Shown piece after piece: positions 6,867-18,210 of a DNA stretch of 64,000 bases. The notes below the pieces were generated by a model. It had not been told where the DNA came from, did not search any database, and saw nothing but the letters and a program-made list of their open reading frames with translations. Numbering within the stretch: position 1 is the stretch's first letter; every line of letters starts with the position of its first letter. The position numbers were made by a program, and so were the translations under genes. The stretch spans positions 124,001-188,000 of the forward strand of contig CAWEMY010000001.1 in the NCBI GenBank assembly GCA_963810305.1, written 5' to 3'. Source of the DNA: JACDCA01 sp963810305. Its GTDB lineage: Bacteria > Acidobacteriota > Vicinamibacteria > Vicinamibacterales > 2-12-FULL-66-21.

Positions 6867-9654
6867 TAGAACGTCGACCCCACCGCGAACCGGAACTTCC
6901 ATTTCTTCTCCGGGTTCACCAGCGAGTTATCGAAGACGCCGCCGCGGCTCGGGTTCATCGCGAAGATCAGGCGGAACGGCACGTTCAGCACCGGCATGAA
7001 GAATCTCACTTCGGCGCCGACTGACGTCTTGAACGCGCTGAGCTCTCCGACCTTGACCCGGCTGGGGAGAATCAGCGGTGCATCCGGGTCCACCAGGTTG
7101 CCCGGGCCTAGCGGGTCGAACAGCGTGAGACCGGTCGGCTCGGGGAACTGGCGCTCGAAGACGTCTTCCTTGAACGCGAAGTTCTCGCCGTTGTTGCGGA
7201 CCTGGCCGGCGTCGGCGAACAGCACCAGCCGCACCGGGCTGGCGATGTTGATCAGGTACTCAGCGTTGAACAACAGGCTCTTGTTGCCGCCGAGAACGAC
7301 GTTGGTGACCGGGTCGCGCGGACCGACGGTTCGCAGATCGAAGCCGCGGATGCTGTACTCGCCGCCGAGAAACAGCCTCTCGAAGATCGGCAGCGCGATC
7401 GTGTTGCCGAATTTGGTGACGTATTCAGCCTGGGCGCGGAAGCCAATGGACGTCCGGCGGGCGATGTGCTCGAAATACCAGATCCCCTCCGCCCGCGGAT
7501 TGATGTAATTGGTGTTGCCGCCCAGCCCGGCGATATCCATCGACAGGGTGTAGCGCTTGCCGGTGTTCGGGAAGATCGGATGGTCGACGGTGTTGTAGAC
7601 GTAGCTCGGGCCGATCTTGCTGACGAGGCGGCGCCCGCCGGAGCCCAGTAGCAGCGAATCGGCGAGGAACGGATTGCCCCCCAGCACGCGCGGGTCGTTG
7701 AAGGCCGGATTGAGGTCATCCACATGAATCCGTTCCAGGCTGTAGTTGACGAACATGCGCGCGAAGTTCGCGACCTGGAAGCCATAGACGAGGTTTCCGC
7801 CGGTGGAATGCTGCGTATAGAGCCCGATGTACTCGTACGAGCGGTGGAATATATCGACACCAACCGTAATCGGACGGTCGAACAGGAACGGCTCGGAGAA
7901 TGCGATCTGGTAGTTCTTGGCGCGGCTCCCCTGCTGCGCCTGCATCGTGAACGTCTCGCCGCGGCCGAGGAAGTTGGACGTCTGGAACGACAACTGTCCG
8001 AAGAACCCTTCGAACTGCGACACACCGGCGCCGAAGGTCAGCTGGTTCCGGTTCTGTTCTTCGAACTTCAGCTTGACGTCGACCTTGTTGTCGGCGTTCG
8101 GGGTCTTGTCGACTGCAATCGCGTCCCCTTCGAGGGGTTTGAAGTAGCCAAGCTGGTTCAGCCGCTTGACCGACTGCTTGAGCGCCTCGGTGTTGAAGAC
8201 ACCCGCCTCGACCAGGCGGATCTCGCGCCGGATGACGTTGTCACGCGTCGTCGTATTCCCAAGGAAGGTGATCCGGTTGACGAAGTACTGCTTCCCCTCC
8301 TGCACCTTCATCTTCACGTCGACGATGGGCTCGCCGTTGGTCGGCTTTGCCGGAGCGGGATCGGCAGCCGGCGCCGGCGGACCGGCAGCAGATGCGGCCG
8401 CGGCGGCTGCCGGACCATCGCGTGGGGTCAGGTCCGGATACGCCGTGAACTCGTAGTAGCCCCCGGAGCCGTAGACTTCGCGTGCTTTCTCCAGACCCTT
8501 CTTGATCTTCTTTTCCTCGTACACGTCACCGGGCTTCAGCTTGAACAGCGTCGTGAAGGCCTCGGATTTGACGATCGTGTTGCCTTCGAATTCGAACTTG
8601 CCGACGCGGTACTTGGCCCCCTCGGTGACAGGCACGCGAAGCTGCACCCACCGGGTCTTGCCGTCCTTCTCGTCCTCCAGGATCCGCAGCTCCGGCTGCC
8701 CGACCTGCGCCGCGATGTAACCGCGGTCACGGTAGTAGCTCTGGACGTTGACCGCATCCTCTTCGAACTTGTCTTCCTTGTAGGTGCCGCCGCCGAGGAT
8801 GAACGAGAAGAAGCCGCGCTCCTTGTTCTCCTTCATCTGCTTGTTCAGTTTGCCGTCGCTCACCGCCACGTTACCGATGAATTCGGTATCGCGGATCTTG
8901 ACCTGCGGGCCCTCGTTGATGTTGAAGGTGAGGTGCACCAGCTTCGGGCCGCCAGCGACCTCTTTGACCGTCGGCTTGACCTCCGCGAACATGTAGCCCT
9001 TCTCCGCGTAGACCTCGCGGACGATCCCCGCGACCCGGCGGACGAGACCCGGATCGATGAAGGAATCGAGGTTCAGGCGAATGCCACGCTTCTTCAGTTC
9101 CTCGTCGATCTTCCCCTGGTCGATCTTGTCGGAACCGATGTAGTCGACGATCTTGATCCGCTGGCGCTCCTCCATGCTGTAGACCACCAGCTTGCCGGTC
9201 ACGCCGTTGCCGAGCGCAACGTCGCGGACGTCGATCGACAGATCGTCGAGGAAGTTGGTCGCCCACAGGCGCTTGAAGTCTCCGAGGACGATCTGTTCGA
9301 GCTCCTCGGTATACGGCACCCACTTGTTCTGGGACGGAATGCTGACGCGGTTCTGAAGCTCCAGGTAGTACTGGTAGGTCTGTGGCTCGATGACCGACGT
9401 GCCACCCTGTTTCTCGAAACACAAAACGAGGGCGTAGATGACCGTCGGCGTGCCGGCCGGCGGCGTGTTGACCGGCGCCGGCACTTCCAGGCCACAGACG
9501 GTGGCGGGGAGCTGCAGAACGCCCTCGGATTGGGCCTGAGCCGCAGGCGTTGGAGGCGGCCTTGGGTCGCCGTAGCCGGAGGCGAAGGTGCCTGGGCCCA
9601 CGCGGTGCCCAGTGTGGCAACGAACGCCACGATAAAAGAAGCCAGAAAGCGCAT
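6866..9654 (-). CDS. bamA: BamA outer-membrane assembly factor, frameshift in the N-terminal region
   Basis: About 930 residues. A signal peptide (MRFLASFIVAFVATLGTAWA) starts at the ATG at 9654. The frame breaks around 9570-9600, and the long frame then carries five POTRA-like repeats (for example VDYIGSDKIDQGKIDEELKK and FEFEGNTIVKSEAFTTLF) and the C-terminal Omp85 barrel from about FEEQNRNQLTFGAGVSQ. It contains the Omp85 RGF motif (EYSIRGFDLRTVGP) and ends in Phe (FRFAVGSTF), the usual outer-membrane beta-signal ending. BamA inserts beta-barrels into the outer membrane. An Ala/Pro-rich insert lies inside a POTRA region near residue 440. skp follows downstream across repeat arrays. Confidence 0.92.
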
Positions 9655-9743
9655 AGAACGGGAGCTGTTCAGACGGCGGCCGGCGCACGGGCGGCATGCC
9701 CGCGCGGGAGGCCAAGCCATGAGTTTACTTGATTTTAGACGCG

Positions 9744-12183
<2,440 letters not shown>

Positions 12184-12223
12184 CCGGTGTTACCTGTTTT
12201 GGTGAAGGAGGGCTTCCCCGCCG

Positions 12224-12252
12224 ATTATACGGCCAATCAGGCATCCCTCCAA
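12224..12252 (-). promoter_or_regulatory. Candidate sigma-70 promoter of clpC
   Basis: On the minus strand TTGGAG (12252-12247), 17 bases, then a perfect TATAAT (12229-12224), 40 bases upstream of the clpC ATG. The -35 box is weak (3 of 6 consensus bases). Confidence 0.5.
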
Positions 12253-12268
12253 TGCTTTATCGGTCTAA

Positions 12269-12296
12269 GTCGTCTGCTCTATAGCATTTAGACGAC
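12269..12296. promoter_or_regulatory. Inverted repeat upstream of the clpC promoter
   Basis: GTCGTCT at 12269-12275 and its complement AGACGAC at 12290-12296 flank 14 bases. They lie just upstream of the -35 box, so a regulator site is possible. It does not match CIRCE, HAIR or CtsR consensus. Confidence 0.35.
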
Positions 12297-12376
12297 CAAC
12301 GGAGGCCCGGCGTTTCGGGCCGGCGATTTGGGCGAGTGCCCACCCGAGCCCTTGTTTGGGGTGGAGGCCCACTCCC

Positions 12377-12444
12377 GTAGTCCAGCCCTTCAGGGCTGCA
12401 TCATCGAAGCGTAGTCCAGCCCTTCAGGGCTGCATCATCGAAGC
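12377..12444. repeat. Exact 34-bp tandem duplication with internal palindrome
   Basis: Two identical 34-bp copies lie at 12377-12410 and 12411-12444. Each contains AGCCCTTCAGGGCT, a palindrome with a 2-base centre. They sit at the 3' end of lolD and may act as a terminator or be a dispersed palindromic element. Confidence 0.75.
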
Positions 12445-12453
12445 GTCGTTGCC

Positions 12454-13128
12454 TCAGGCGTCCCTGAGGCGACCGTCCTCGAGGCGAAGGACGCGGTCGC
12501 ACGCGGCGGCAAGCCGGGGGTTGTGGGTCGCGATGAGTGACGTGAGGCCGCGCTCACGATGCATGTCGCGGAGGAGCTCGTGCAGCGATTCCGCCGTGTG
12601 CTCGTCGAGATCGCCGGTGGGCTCATCCGCCAGGAGGATCGCCGGGGACATGACGAGCGCGCGGGCGATAGCCACGCGTTGCTGTTCGCCGCCCGACAAC
12701 ATCCCGGGCCGATGCTCCAGCCGCGCCGAGAGGCCGACCCGTTCGAGCAGCTCCGTGGCGCGCTGACGCCGCTCTGCTGCCGGACGTCGCGCGATCCGCA
12801 TCGGCATCTCGGCGTTCTCCAGGGCCGTGAATTCCGGAAGCAGATGATGGAACTGGAAAACGAAGCCGACGTGATGGTTTCGAAACGCAACCAGCTGAGC
12901 GTCCGGCAGACCGGTGATTTCAGTCTCGGCGATGCGAACCACCCCGGTGTCCGCAGGGTCGAGGCCGCCGAGGACGTGCAGCAGCGTGCTCTTCCCGACA
13001 CCTGACGCCCCGACGACGGCCACCATCTCCCCCTGCTCGAGAGTAAGGTCCAGCCCTTTGAGCACTTGCAGCGTGGTTGCGCCCACGTGATAGCTCTTCG
13101 CGACGTTTTGCGCAAGTGCAAGGGGCAT
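12454..13128 (-). CDS. lolD: LolD-type lipoprotein-releasing ABC ATPase
   Basis: A 224-residue ABC ATPase of the LolD/MacB class. It has Walker A GASGVGKST near residue 40, the FQFHHLLPEFTALENAEMP segment typical of LolD, signature LSGGEQQRVAIARAL, Walker B ILLADEPTGDLDE, and the switch His in IATHNPRL. With the permease encoded directly upstream (13269-14504) it powers release of mature lipoproteins from the inner membrane to LolA. It is the second gene of this pair, separated from it by about 140 bases holding an inverted repeat array. Confidence 0.88.
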   Translation of the reverse strand: MPLALAQNVAKSYHVGATTLQVLKGLDLTLEQGEMVAVVGASGVGKSTLLHVLGGLDPADTGVVRIAETEITGLPDAQLVAFRNHHVGFVFQFHHLLPEFTALENAEMPMRIARRPAAERRQRATELLERVGLSARLEHRPGMLSGGEQQRVAIARALVMSPAILLADEPTGDLDEHTAESLHELLRDMHRERGLTSLIATHNPRLAAACDRVLRLEDGRLRDA

Positions 13129-13170
13129 CTACTTGTCCGCTGCCCTTTGAGACGATTGGCCTATGGCCAG

Positions 13171-13246
13171 CACGAAGCTTCGAAGCCGCGAAGGCACGAA
13201 GCCAACAAAATGTTTTCGTGTCTTCGAGGCTTCGTGTTCTTCGTGC
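13171..13246. repeat. Inverted octamer array, CACGAAGC type
   Basis: The left arm has CACGAAGC, TTCGAAGC, CGCGAAGG, CACGAAGC (13171-13202). The loop is AACAAAATGTTT, and the right arm of TTCGTGTC/TTCGAGGC-type units runs 13215-13246. It can form an imperfect hairpin of about 32 bp between lolC/E and lolD. Confidence 0.7.
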
Positions 13247-13268
13247 AATGCCGGAGGCATGCCGTTTA

Positions 13269-14504
13269 TCACTGGTACCTCAGCGCCTGCGCCGGATCGA
13301 GCTTCGCCGCCTGACGCGAGGGATAGATCGTCGCAAGGAAGCAGATGACGATTGCGGCGGTGACGACGATTACGAAGTCCAGCAGCTCCAGGCGAAACGG
13401 CACGTAGGAGATCTGGTAAACGTCGAGCGGAACCCTGACCAGCTTGTAGCGGTCTGCGATGTAAATCGTGATCCAGCCGAAGACCGCACCGCCGATTGTC
13501 CCGATGAGACCGATCACCAGCCCCTGGAACATGAAGATCCGTCGAATGCTCGCCGCCGAGCTGCCCATCGTCTTGAGAATCGCGATGTCGCGGCTCTTCT
13601 CCATGACCAGAAGCACGAGTGAGGCGACGATGTTCAGCGCCGCAACCATGACGATCAGGCCGATGGTTATCGAAATGGCCAGCTTCTCGAGCGCCAGCGC
13701 GGAGAACAGCGACTGGTTCATGTCGGCCCAGTCCTGGGTCATGTAGTCGTCGCCGAGCCGCGCGGCGAGCGAGTCGGCTACCTCGCGTGCCGCGAAGAGA
13801 TCGTCGACGCGCAGCTCGATGAATTCCGGCAGCTTGCGGTCGAGAAGGCGCTGGGCGACGTCCAGTTTCACGAACCCGTATGCCTCGTCGAACTCCAGCA
13901 GGCCGATGCTGAAGACACCGCCGACCTTGAAGCGTCGTGGCGTATGCGCCATCCCGAAAGGCGTCACGGTTCCCTGAGGGGTGATGATCTCGACGGTGTC
14001 GCCGACGAACGTCCCGAGCCGCTGCGCCAGCTCGCGGCCAATGACGATGGCCGGCAGCTGCCCCTCCGGTGTCTCGAGCGACGTGAGGCTGCCGGTCTGC
14101 ATCGACTTCCCGATCTGCGTCACCTCCGCTTCGAGTTTCGGATCGATCCCCTTGATGGTGATGAAGGCGTTCGCGTTGGCGCCGCTGATCATCCCCGGAC
14201 CAGTGACGACGGGCGCGGCACCCATCACGCGCGGCACCTGTTTCAGTTTCGCGATTTCCGCGTGGTAATCCTTCAACCCCCCGCCGCCTGGCTTGAAGAC
14301 ATACACGTGCGCGGTGGAGCCGACGATGCGATCGCGCAGTTCGCCTTGCAGACCGGTCATCAGCGCCAGCGCGATGAGCAAGGCCATGACGCCGACCATG
14401 ACGCCGAGGGTCGAAATCAGTGAAATGAGAGAGATGAACGCCTGCTTGCGCTTGGCGAGAAGGTAGCGAACCGCGATGAAGAGCTCGTAGGGAAGGTCGT
14501 TCAC
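13269..14504 (-). CDS. lolC: LolC/LolE-type lipoprotein-releasing permease
   Basis: 411 residues. The N-terminal helix lies in AFISLISLISTLGVMVGVMA, followed by a large periplasmic MacB-PCD domain (about residues 50-250). Three C-terminal transmembrane helices form the FtsX domain: ISITIGLIVMVAALNIVASL, IFMFQGLVIGLIGTIGGAVF and LLDFVIVVTAAIVICFLATI. The N-terminal YELFIAVRYLLAKR and the LVLLVMEKSRDIAILKTMG coupling segment are typical of LolC/E. A single permease gene suggests a homodimeric LolF-like complex rather than LolC plus LolE; that is an inference from this window only. Confidence 0.88.
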   Translation of the reverse strand: MNDLPYELFIAVRYLLAKRKQAFISLISLISTLGVMVGVMALLIALALMTGLQGELRDRIVGSTAHVYVFKPGGGGLKDYHAEIAKLKQVPRVMGAAPVVTGPGMISGANANAFITIKGIDPKLEAEVTQIGKSMQTGSLTSLETPEGQLPAIVIGRELAQRLGTFVGDTVEIITPQGTVTPFGMAHTPRRFKVGGVFSIGLLEFDEAYGFVKLDVAQRLLDRKLPEFIELRVDDLFAAREVADSLAARLGDDYMTQDWADMNQSLFSALALEKLAISITIGLIVMVAALNIVASLVLLVMEKSRDIAILKTMGSSAASIRRIFMFQGLVIGLIGTIGGAVFGWITIYIADRYKLVRVPLDVYQISYVPFRLELLDFVIVVTAAIVICFLATIYPSRQAAKLDPAQALRYQ

Positions 14505-14517
14505 TTGCCCACGCTAA

Positions 14518-14608
14518 CCACAGAGTCACAGAGAACACAGAAAAACCCGTTAGCGGGAGAACTCTTCTCCACAAAAATGGCCTTTCTGTGGCCTCTGGGT
14601 CTCTGTGG
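14518..14608. repeat. Inverted octamer array, CCACAGAG type
   Basis: CCACAGAG, TCACAGAG, AACACAGA runs 14518-14541. The complementary TTTCTGTG, GCCTCTGG, GTCTCTGT, GG arm lies at 14583-14608. The loop contains a second small inverted repeat (CCCGTTAGCGGG, GAGAACTCTTCTC). It fills the gap between the lolC/E start and lysS stop. Confidence 0.75.
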
Positions 14609-14613
14609 TGATC

Positions 14614-16122
14614 TCACGCGCGGGGTCGCATCAGCGGGAACAGGATGACGTCCCTGATCGACGGACTGTCGGTCAGCACCATGACGAGCCGGTCGATGCC
14701 CACTCCTTCACCCCCGGTGGGCGGCAGCCCGTACTCCAGCGCACGGATGTAGTCCTCGTCCATCGCGTGCGCCTCGAGATCGCCGGCGGCGCGATCGGCG
14801 GTCTGCGCCTCGAAGCGACGGCGCTGCTCGGCGGGATCGTTCAGCTCACTGAAGGCGTTGGCGACCTCGAATCCGCCGACGTACAGCTCGAAGCGTTCCA
14901 CCGTGTCGGGGTCGTCCGGCTTCTGCTTCGACAGCGGGGAGACCTCGGTTGGAAAGTCGTACACGAAAGTCGGCTGGAACAGATCCTCCTCGTTGAGGCG
15001 CTCGAAAATCTCGGTTGCGATCCGTCCCGGTCCCCAGCCGGGCAGAATGTTGATATCGAGCTTCCGCGCCAGGGCTGCGGCTGCTTCGGTGTCGCGGAGG
15101 TCAGCGTCGGTGACGTCGAGGCCCAGGCGCTGAGCCGCTTTCACCCGCGCCCCCTCCCGGAGCGAGACGCGGCGGTACGGAGGCGCGAGCGAGATCTGGT
15201 GACCGTTGAAGGTGACCTGGTCGGTGCCGACCGCCTCGTGCGCGACAAACGACAGGAGCTCTTCGGTCATGCTCATCAGCTCCTGGTAGTCGCTGTAGGC
15301 CTGGTAGAACTCCAGCATCGTGAACTCGGGATTGTGCTGGGTCGAAATGCCCTCATTCCTGAAGTTACGGTTGATCTCGTAGACTCGTTCGATCCCGCCA
15401 ACGGTCAACCGCTTCAGGTAGAGCTCCGGCGCAACCCGCAGATAGAGCTGAAGGTCGAGCGCGTTGTGATGCGTGACGAACGGGCGGGCAAGTGCTCCGC
15501 CGGCGATCGGCTGCATCATCGGCGTTTCGACCTCGAGATACCCGCGCGCGTTCAGGAACGTGCGGATCGCCGCGAGGGCTCGGCTCCGGACCTCGAAGAC
15601 CCGGCGCGAATCGGGGTTCACGATGAGATCGAGGTAGCGCTGGCGGTACCGGATTTCGATGTCGGCGAGCCCGTGCCACTTCTCGGGGAGGGGGATGAAG
15701 CACTTCGCGAGAAATTCGAGGCTGGAGGCGTGGATCGTCAGCTCATTCGTGCGGGTGCGGAACAGGCGTCCTTCGACGCCGATGAAATCACCGAAATCGA
15801 GCAGTTTGTAGGTCTTGAAATCGTGCTCGGGAAGGGCGTCCTGGCGGATGTAGACCTGGATCTTCGCCCGGCCATCGGAGATAACCAGAAAGTTGGCCTT
15901 CCCGAAGGCGCGGATCGCCAGGATGCGGCCCGCTGTGCGGGTCGTGGTCTGGGCCGCGTCGAGCTCGGCGCCGCTCTTCGAGTCGTGCGCCTGAACAAGC
16001 GCCTGGACGGTGTCGGTCCGCTCAAAGCTGCGCGGATACGGATCGACGCCGAGGCGCCGGAGCTCCTCAAAGTTCTCCCGGCGCTGCCGAAGCAGATCGG
16101 ACTCGCGGTCGTCTTCGGTCAT
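14614..16122 (-). CDS. lysS: Lysyl-tRNA synthetase (class II)
   Basis: A 502-residue class II LysRS. The N-terminal OB-fold anticodon domain (about 60-150) includes TAGRILAIRAFGKANFLVIS. The catalytic domain contains motif 1 around FEVRSRALAAIRTFLNARGY, motif 2 FRNEGISTQHNPEFTMLEFYQAY (shown split here: FRNEGIS, HNPEFTMLE) and motif 3 GLPPTGGEGVGIDRLVM. It charges tRNA-Lys in the cytoplasm. Length and motifs are complete and there is no frameshift. It is separated from nusB by an inverted octamer array. Confidence 0.95.
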   Translation of the reverse strand: MTEDDRESDLLRQRRENFEELRRLGVDPYPRSFERTDTVQALVQAHDSKSGAELDAAQTTTRTAGRILAIRAFGKANFLVISDGRAKIQVYIRQDALPEHDFKTYKLLDFGDFIGVEGRLFRTRTNELTIHASSLEFLAKCFIPLPEKWHGLADIEIRYRQRYLDLIVNPDSRRVFEVRSRALAAIRTFLNARGYLEVETPMMQPIAGGALARPFVTHHNALDLQLYLRVAPELYLKRLTVGGIERVYEINRNFRNEGISTQHNPEFTMLEFYQAYSDYQELMSMTEELLSFVAHEAVGTDQVTFNGHQISLAPPYRRVSLREGARVKAAQRLGLDVTDADLRDTEAAAALARKLDINILPGWGPGRIATEIFERLNEEDLFQPTFVYDFPTEVSPLSKQKPDDPDTVERFELYVGGFEVANAFSELNDPAEQRRRFEAQTADRAAGDLEAHAMDEDYIRALEYGLPPTGGEGVGIDRLVMVLTDSPSIRDVILFPLMRPRA

Positions 16123-16172
16123 GCGGAGGCTGCACTCAATTCAGACGTCCTGTCACAAGTCATCTCACAGAA

Positions 16173-16260
16173 GACCAGGAGATCAGGAGACATTTTAGAA
16201 AAAACAAGAAGAGCTCCTGATCTCTTGATCTCCTGTAAGAACTCTCCTGATCTCCCGGTC
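16173..16260. repeat. Inverted octamer array, GATCAGGA type, with A-rich loop
   Basis: The left arm is GACCAGGA, GATCAGGA (16173-16188). The loop has ATTTTAGAAAAAACAAGAA. The right arm holds TCCTGATC, TCTTGATC, TCCTGTAA and a further TCCTGATC to 16260. The array at 27811-27872 has the same unit and nearly the same loop. Confidence 0.75.
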
Positions 16261-16696
16261 AGGACCGCCGCAGCTCCTTGCGAATTGCGTCGAGGACACC
16301 GTTGACGAAAGCCACCGCTTCCTCGCCGCTGTAACTGCGCGCCAGTTCGAGCGCCTCGTTGATGATGACCTTCGACGGCGTCTCCGCTTCCGACAGCATC
16401 TCGTAGACGCCGAGCCGGAGGACGAGACGGTCGATGATTGCCATACGCTCGACGCGCCAGTTCTGCGCGTGTGCGCCGAGCATCGCATCGATCTCTTCGC
16501 GCCGTGACACCGCACCGCCTACCAGGCCGTTTGCGAATTCCCTCAGCGGCTCCTCGAGTTGCTCGTCCGGCTCACGCGCCGGCCAGTAAGTGGCGATGGC
16601 CTCGGGCGCGGCCGACTTGCCGACTTCGATCTGATAGAGCATCTGCAGCGCCGCCTCACGGGCCTGACGGCGCCCCTGCGGGTCTCCTCCGCTCAC
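16259..16696 (-). CDS. nusB: Transcription antitermination factor NusB
   Basis: A 145-residue all-helical NusB. The N-terminus GRRQAREAALQMLYQIEVG is the RNA/NusE-binding helix region, and the C-terminal half has the family pattern VERMAIIDRLVLRLGVYEML, then PSKVIINEALELARSYSGEE and FVNGVLDAI. NusB binds NusE and boxA RNA in rRNA antitermination. The GTG start overlaps the ribH stop by 4 bases (GTGA), a common ribH-nusB arrangement showing coupling. Confidence 0.93.
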   Translation of the reverse strand: MSGGDPQGRRQAREAALQMLYQIEVGKSAAPEAIATYWPAREPDEQLEEPLREFANGLVGGAVSRREEIDAMLGAHAQNWRVERMAIIDRLVLRLGVYEMLSEAETPSKVIINEALELARSYSGEEAVAFVNGVLDAIRKELRRS

Positions 16697-17229
16697 GCGT
16701 CACCCGCGCCGGCGGCAAATCCGAACGGCCGGGATGATCCTTTCGCGGGAGGACGCCCGAACCGGCGGAACAACGCCGCCATCTCGAGGGCGGCAGCTGC
16801 GGCCTCGCGACCCTTGTTGCCGGCGTCGTCACCGGCTCGCGCCCGCGCCTGCTCTTCGGTATCGGTCGTGAGGACGCCGAATGCCATCGGCACGCCAGTC
16901 TCCCCCGCCGCGGCCATCACCCCGTGGGCGGCGGAGGATGCGATGTATTCGAAGTGCGGTGTCTCGCCGCGAATCACGCAGCCGAGACACACGATCGCGT
17001 CGAAGCGGCCGGTCTCGGCAGCGCACCTGGCCGCCTGCGGCAGTTCGAACGCACCCGGAACCGCGAACTCTTCGACGTCGGCCGCGGCAACCCCCGCCTC
17101 ACCAAGCGCCGCACGCGCCGAGTCGCGCAGCGAATCGGTGATTGGCGCGTTGAATCGTGAGACGACGATCGCGATCCGGAAGGTGGCGCCGGCCGGCAGT
17201 GGCGCCGGCGCTCCGGTGGTTGGCCGCAC
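16693..17229 (-). CDS. ribH: 6,7-dimethyl-8-ribityllumazine synthase
   Basis: About 178 residues. Lumazine synthase condenses 5-amino-6-ribitylaminouracil with dihydroxybutanone phosphate in riboflavin synthesis and forms icosahedral or pentameric shells. The motifs are VVSRFNAPITDSL, VPGAFELPQAARC, GCVIRGETPHFEYI (with the catalytic His region) and VPMAFGVLTTDTEEQA. The open frame extends far upstream but is out of register with the enoyl-CoA hydratase gene there. The GTG at 17229 was taken as start because it is the first plausible start after the upstream stop at 17252. Start confidence is moderate. Confidence 0.9.
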   Translation of the reverse strand: MRPTTGAPAPLPAGATFRIAIVVSRFNAPITDSLRDSARAALGEAGVAAADVEEFAVPGAFELPQAARCAAETGRFDAIVCLGCVIRGETPHFEYIASSAAHGVMAAAGETGVPMAFGVLTTDTEEQARARAGDDAGNKGREAAAAALEMAALFRRFGRPPAKGSSRPFGFAAGAGDA

Positions 17230-17251
17230 AGTTAGTGGCCTGTATCCGTCA

Positions 17252-18040
17252 TTACTTCCCCTTGAATACCGCTTGGCGCTTTTCCAGAAAGGCTCGCGTC
17301 CCCTCGCGCATGTCTTCGGTGGTCGAGACGAGACCGAACAGCGTCGCCTCGAAGACCTGGGCGTCGGGAAAGGGCATTTCGAGTCCCTTGTTGACCGCAT
17401 CGATGATGTACCGCGCTGCCACCGGGGCTTTCGAGGCCAGCAGCGTCGCCAGCTTTCGGGTCTCGGTGAGAAGCTCCGCCGCGGGCACGACGCGGTTGAC
17501 GAGACCGATCCGGTGTGCCTCCTGCGCCGAAATGTGATCGCCGGTGAGCAGCAGTTCCATCGCGCGGCCGCGGCCAACCAGGCGCGCCAGGCGCTGAGTG
17601 CCCGCGTAGCCAGGAATGATGCCGAGGTTGATCTCCGGCTGTCCGAGCTTTGCCGTGTCGGCGGCGATGCGCATCGTACAGGCCATCGCCAGCTCGCACC
17701 CGCCGCCGAGCGCGAACCCATTGATCGCGGCAATCACAGGCTTGCCCAGGTTTTCGATCAAGTCGAAGATGTGCTGACCAGACAGCGCGTGCTGCCGGCC
17801 GCTGACCGGGGTCTGCACCGACAGCTCGTTGATGTCCGCGCCGGCGATGAACGCCTTTTCACCAGCCCCGGTCACGATGACGCACCGCACCTGGTCGTCG
17901 CGCCTCAAGGCCAGGATGGTGCGGCGAAGCTCTTCGAGGGTCTGAGCGTTGAGCGCGTTCAGAACCTTCGGTCGGTTGATCGTGACGGTCGCAATGCCGT
18001 CAGCCGATTCGAACAGGATGTTTTCGAGGGAGTCGGTCAT
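17252..18040 (-). CDS. Enoyl-CoA hydratase/isomerase family protein
   Basis: A 262-residue crotonase-fold enzyme. The oxyanion-hole motifs are AFIAGADINEL and GFALGGGCELAMACTMRIA. The two catalytic Glu positions of hydratases are met in LGQPEINLGIIPGYAGTQRL. It likely hydrates short-chain 2-enoyl-CoA in beta-oxidation or branched-chain degradation, consistent with the acyl-CoA dehydrogenase and methylmalonyl-CoA genes in the window. The ATG at 18040 (MTDSLENILF) was chosen because the homologous sequence begins there and it overlaps the upstream stop by 4 bases (ATGA). Confidence 0.9.
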   Translation of the reverse strand: MTDSLENILFESADGIATVTINRPKVLNALNAQTLEELRRTILALRRDDQVRCVIVTGAGEKAFIAGADINELSVQTPVSGRQHALSGQHIFDLIENLGKPVIAAINGFALGGGCELAMACTMRIAADTAKLGQPEINLGIIPGYAGTQRLARLVGRGRAMELLLTGDHISAQEAHRIGLVNRVVPAAELLTETRKLATLLASKAPVAARYIIDAVNKGLEMPFPDAQVFEATLFGLVSTTEDMREGTRAFLEKRQAVFKGK

Positions 18041-18210
18041 ATCGGGAGTGGGTACATCAGCCATCCGAGCATCAGCGCCGAGACGAGAAAGGCGAAAAAC
18101 ATCATGCCGCCCAGCCTCAGCTGCGCGCGCGGGTCGTCGCGCATCAGCACGGCAAACACCAGTGAAACGAAGAAAGCGAAGAGCGCCATGATCAGAAAGT
18201 GATCGGTCAC
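18037..18210 (-). CDS. Small two-helix membrane protein (57 aa)
   Basis: The frame encodes two transmembrane segments, MALFAFFVSLVFAVLM and MMFFAFLVSALMLGWLMY, joined by a short charged loop (RDDPRAQLRLGG). The GTG start at 18210 overlaps the previous stop by 4 bases (GTGA), and the stop overlaps the enoyl-CoA hydratase start by 4 bases (ATGA). Such coupling on both sides makes it a real gene despite its size. Function is unknown; the helix pair suggests an inner-membrane accessory to the neighbouring small membrane proteins. Confidence 0.65.
   Translation of the reverse strand: MTDHFLIMALFAFFVSLVFAVLMRDDPRAQLRLGGMMFFAFLVSALMLGWLMYPLPI

Noticed and set aside
14605..16305. 566-codon open frame antisense to lysS
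   Set aside because: Shadow of LysRS; Arg/Val/Glu-rich composition typical of antisense frames.
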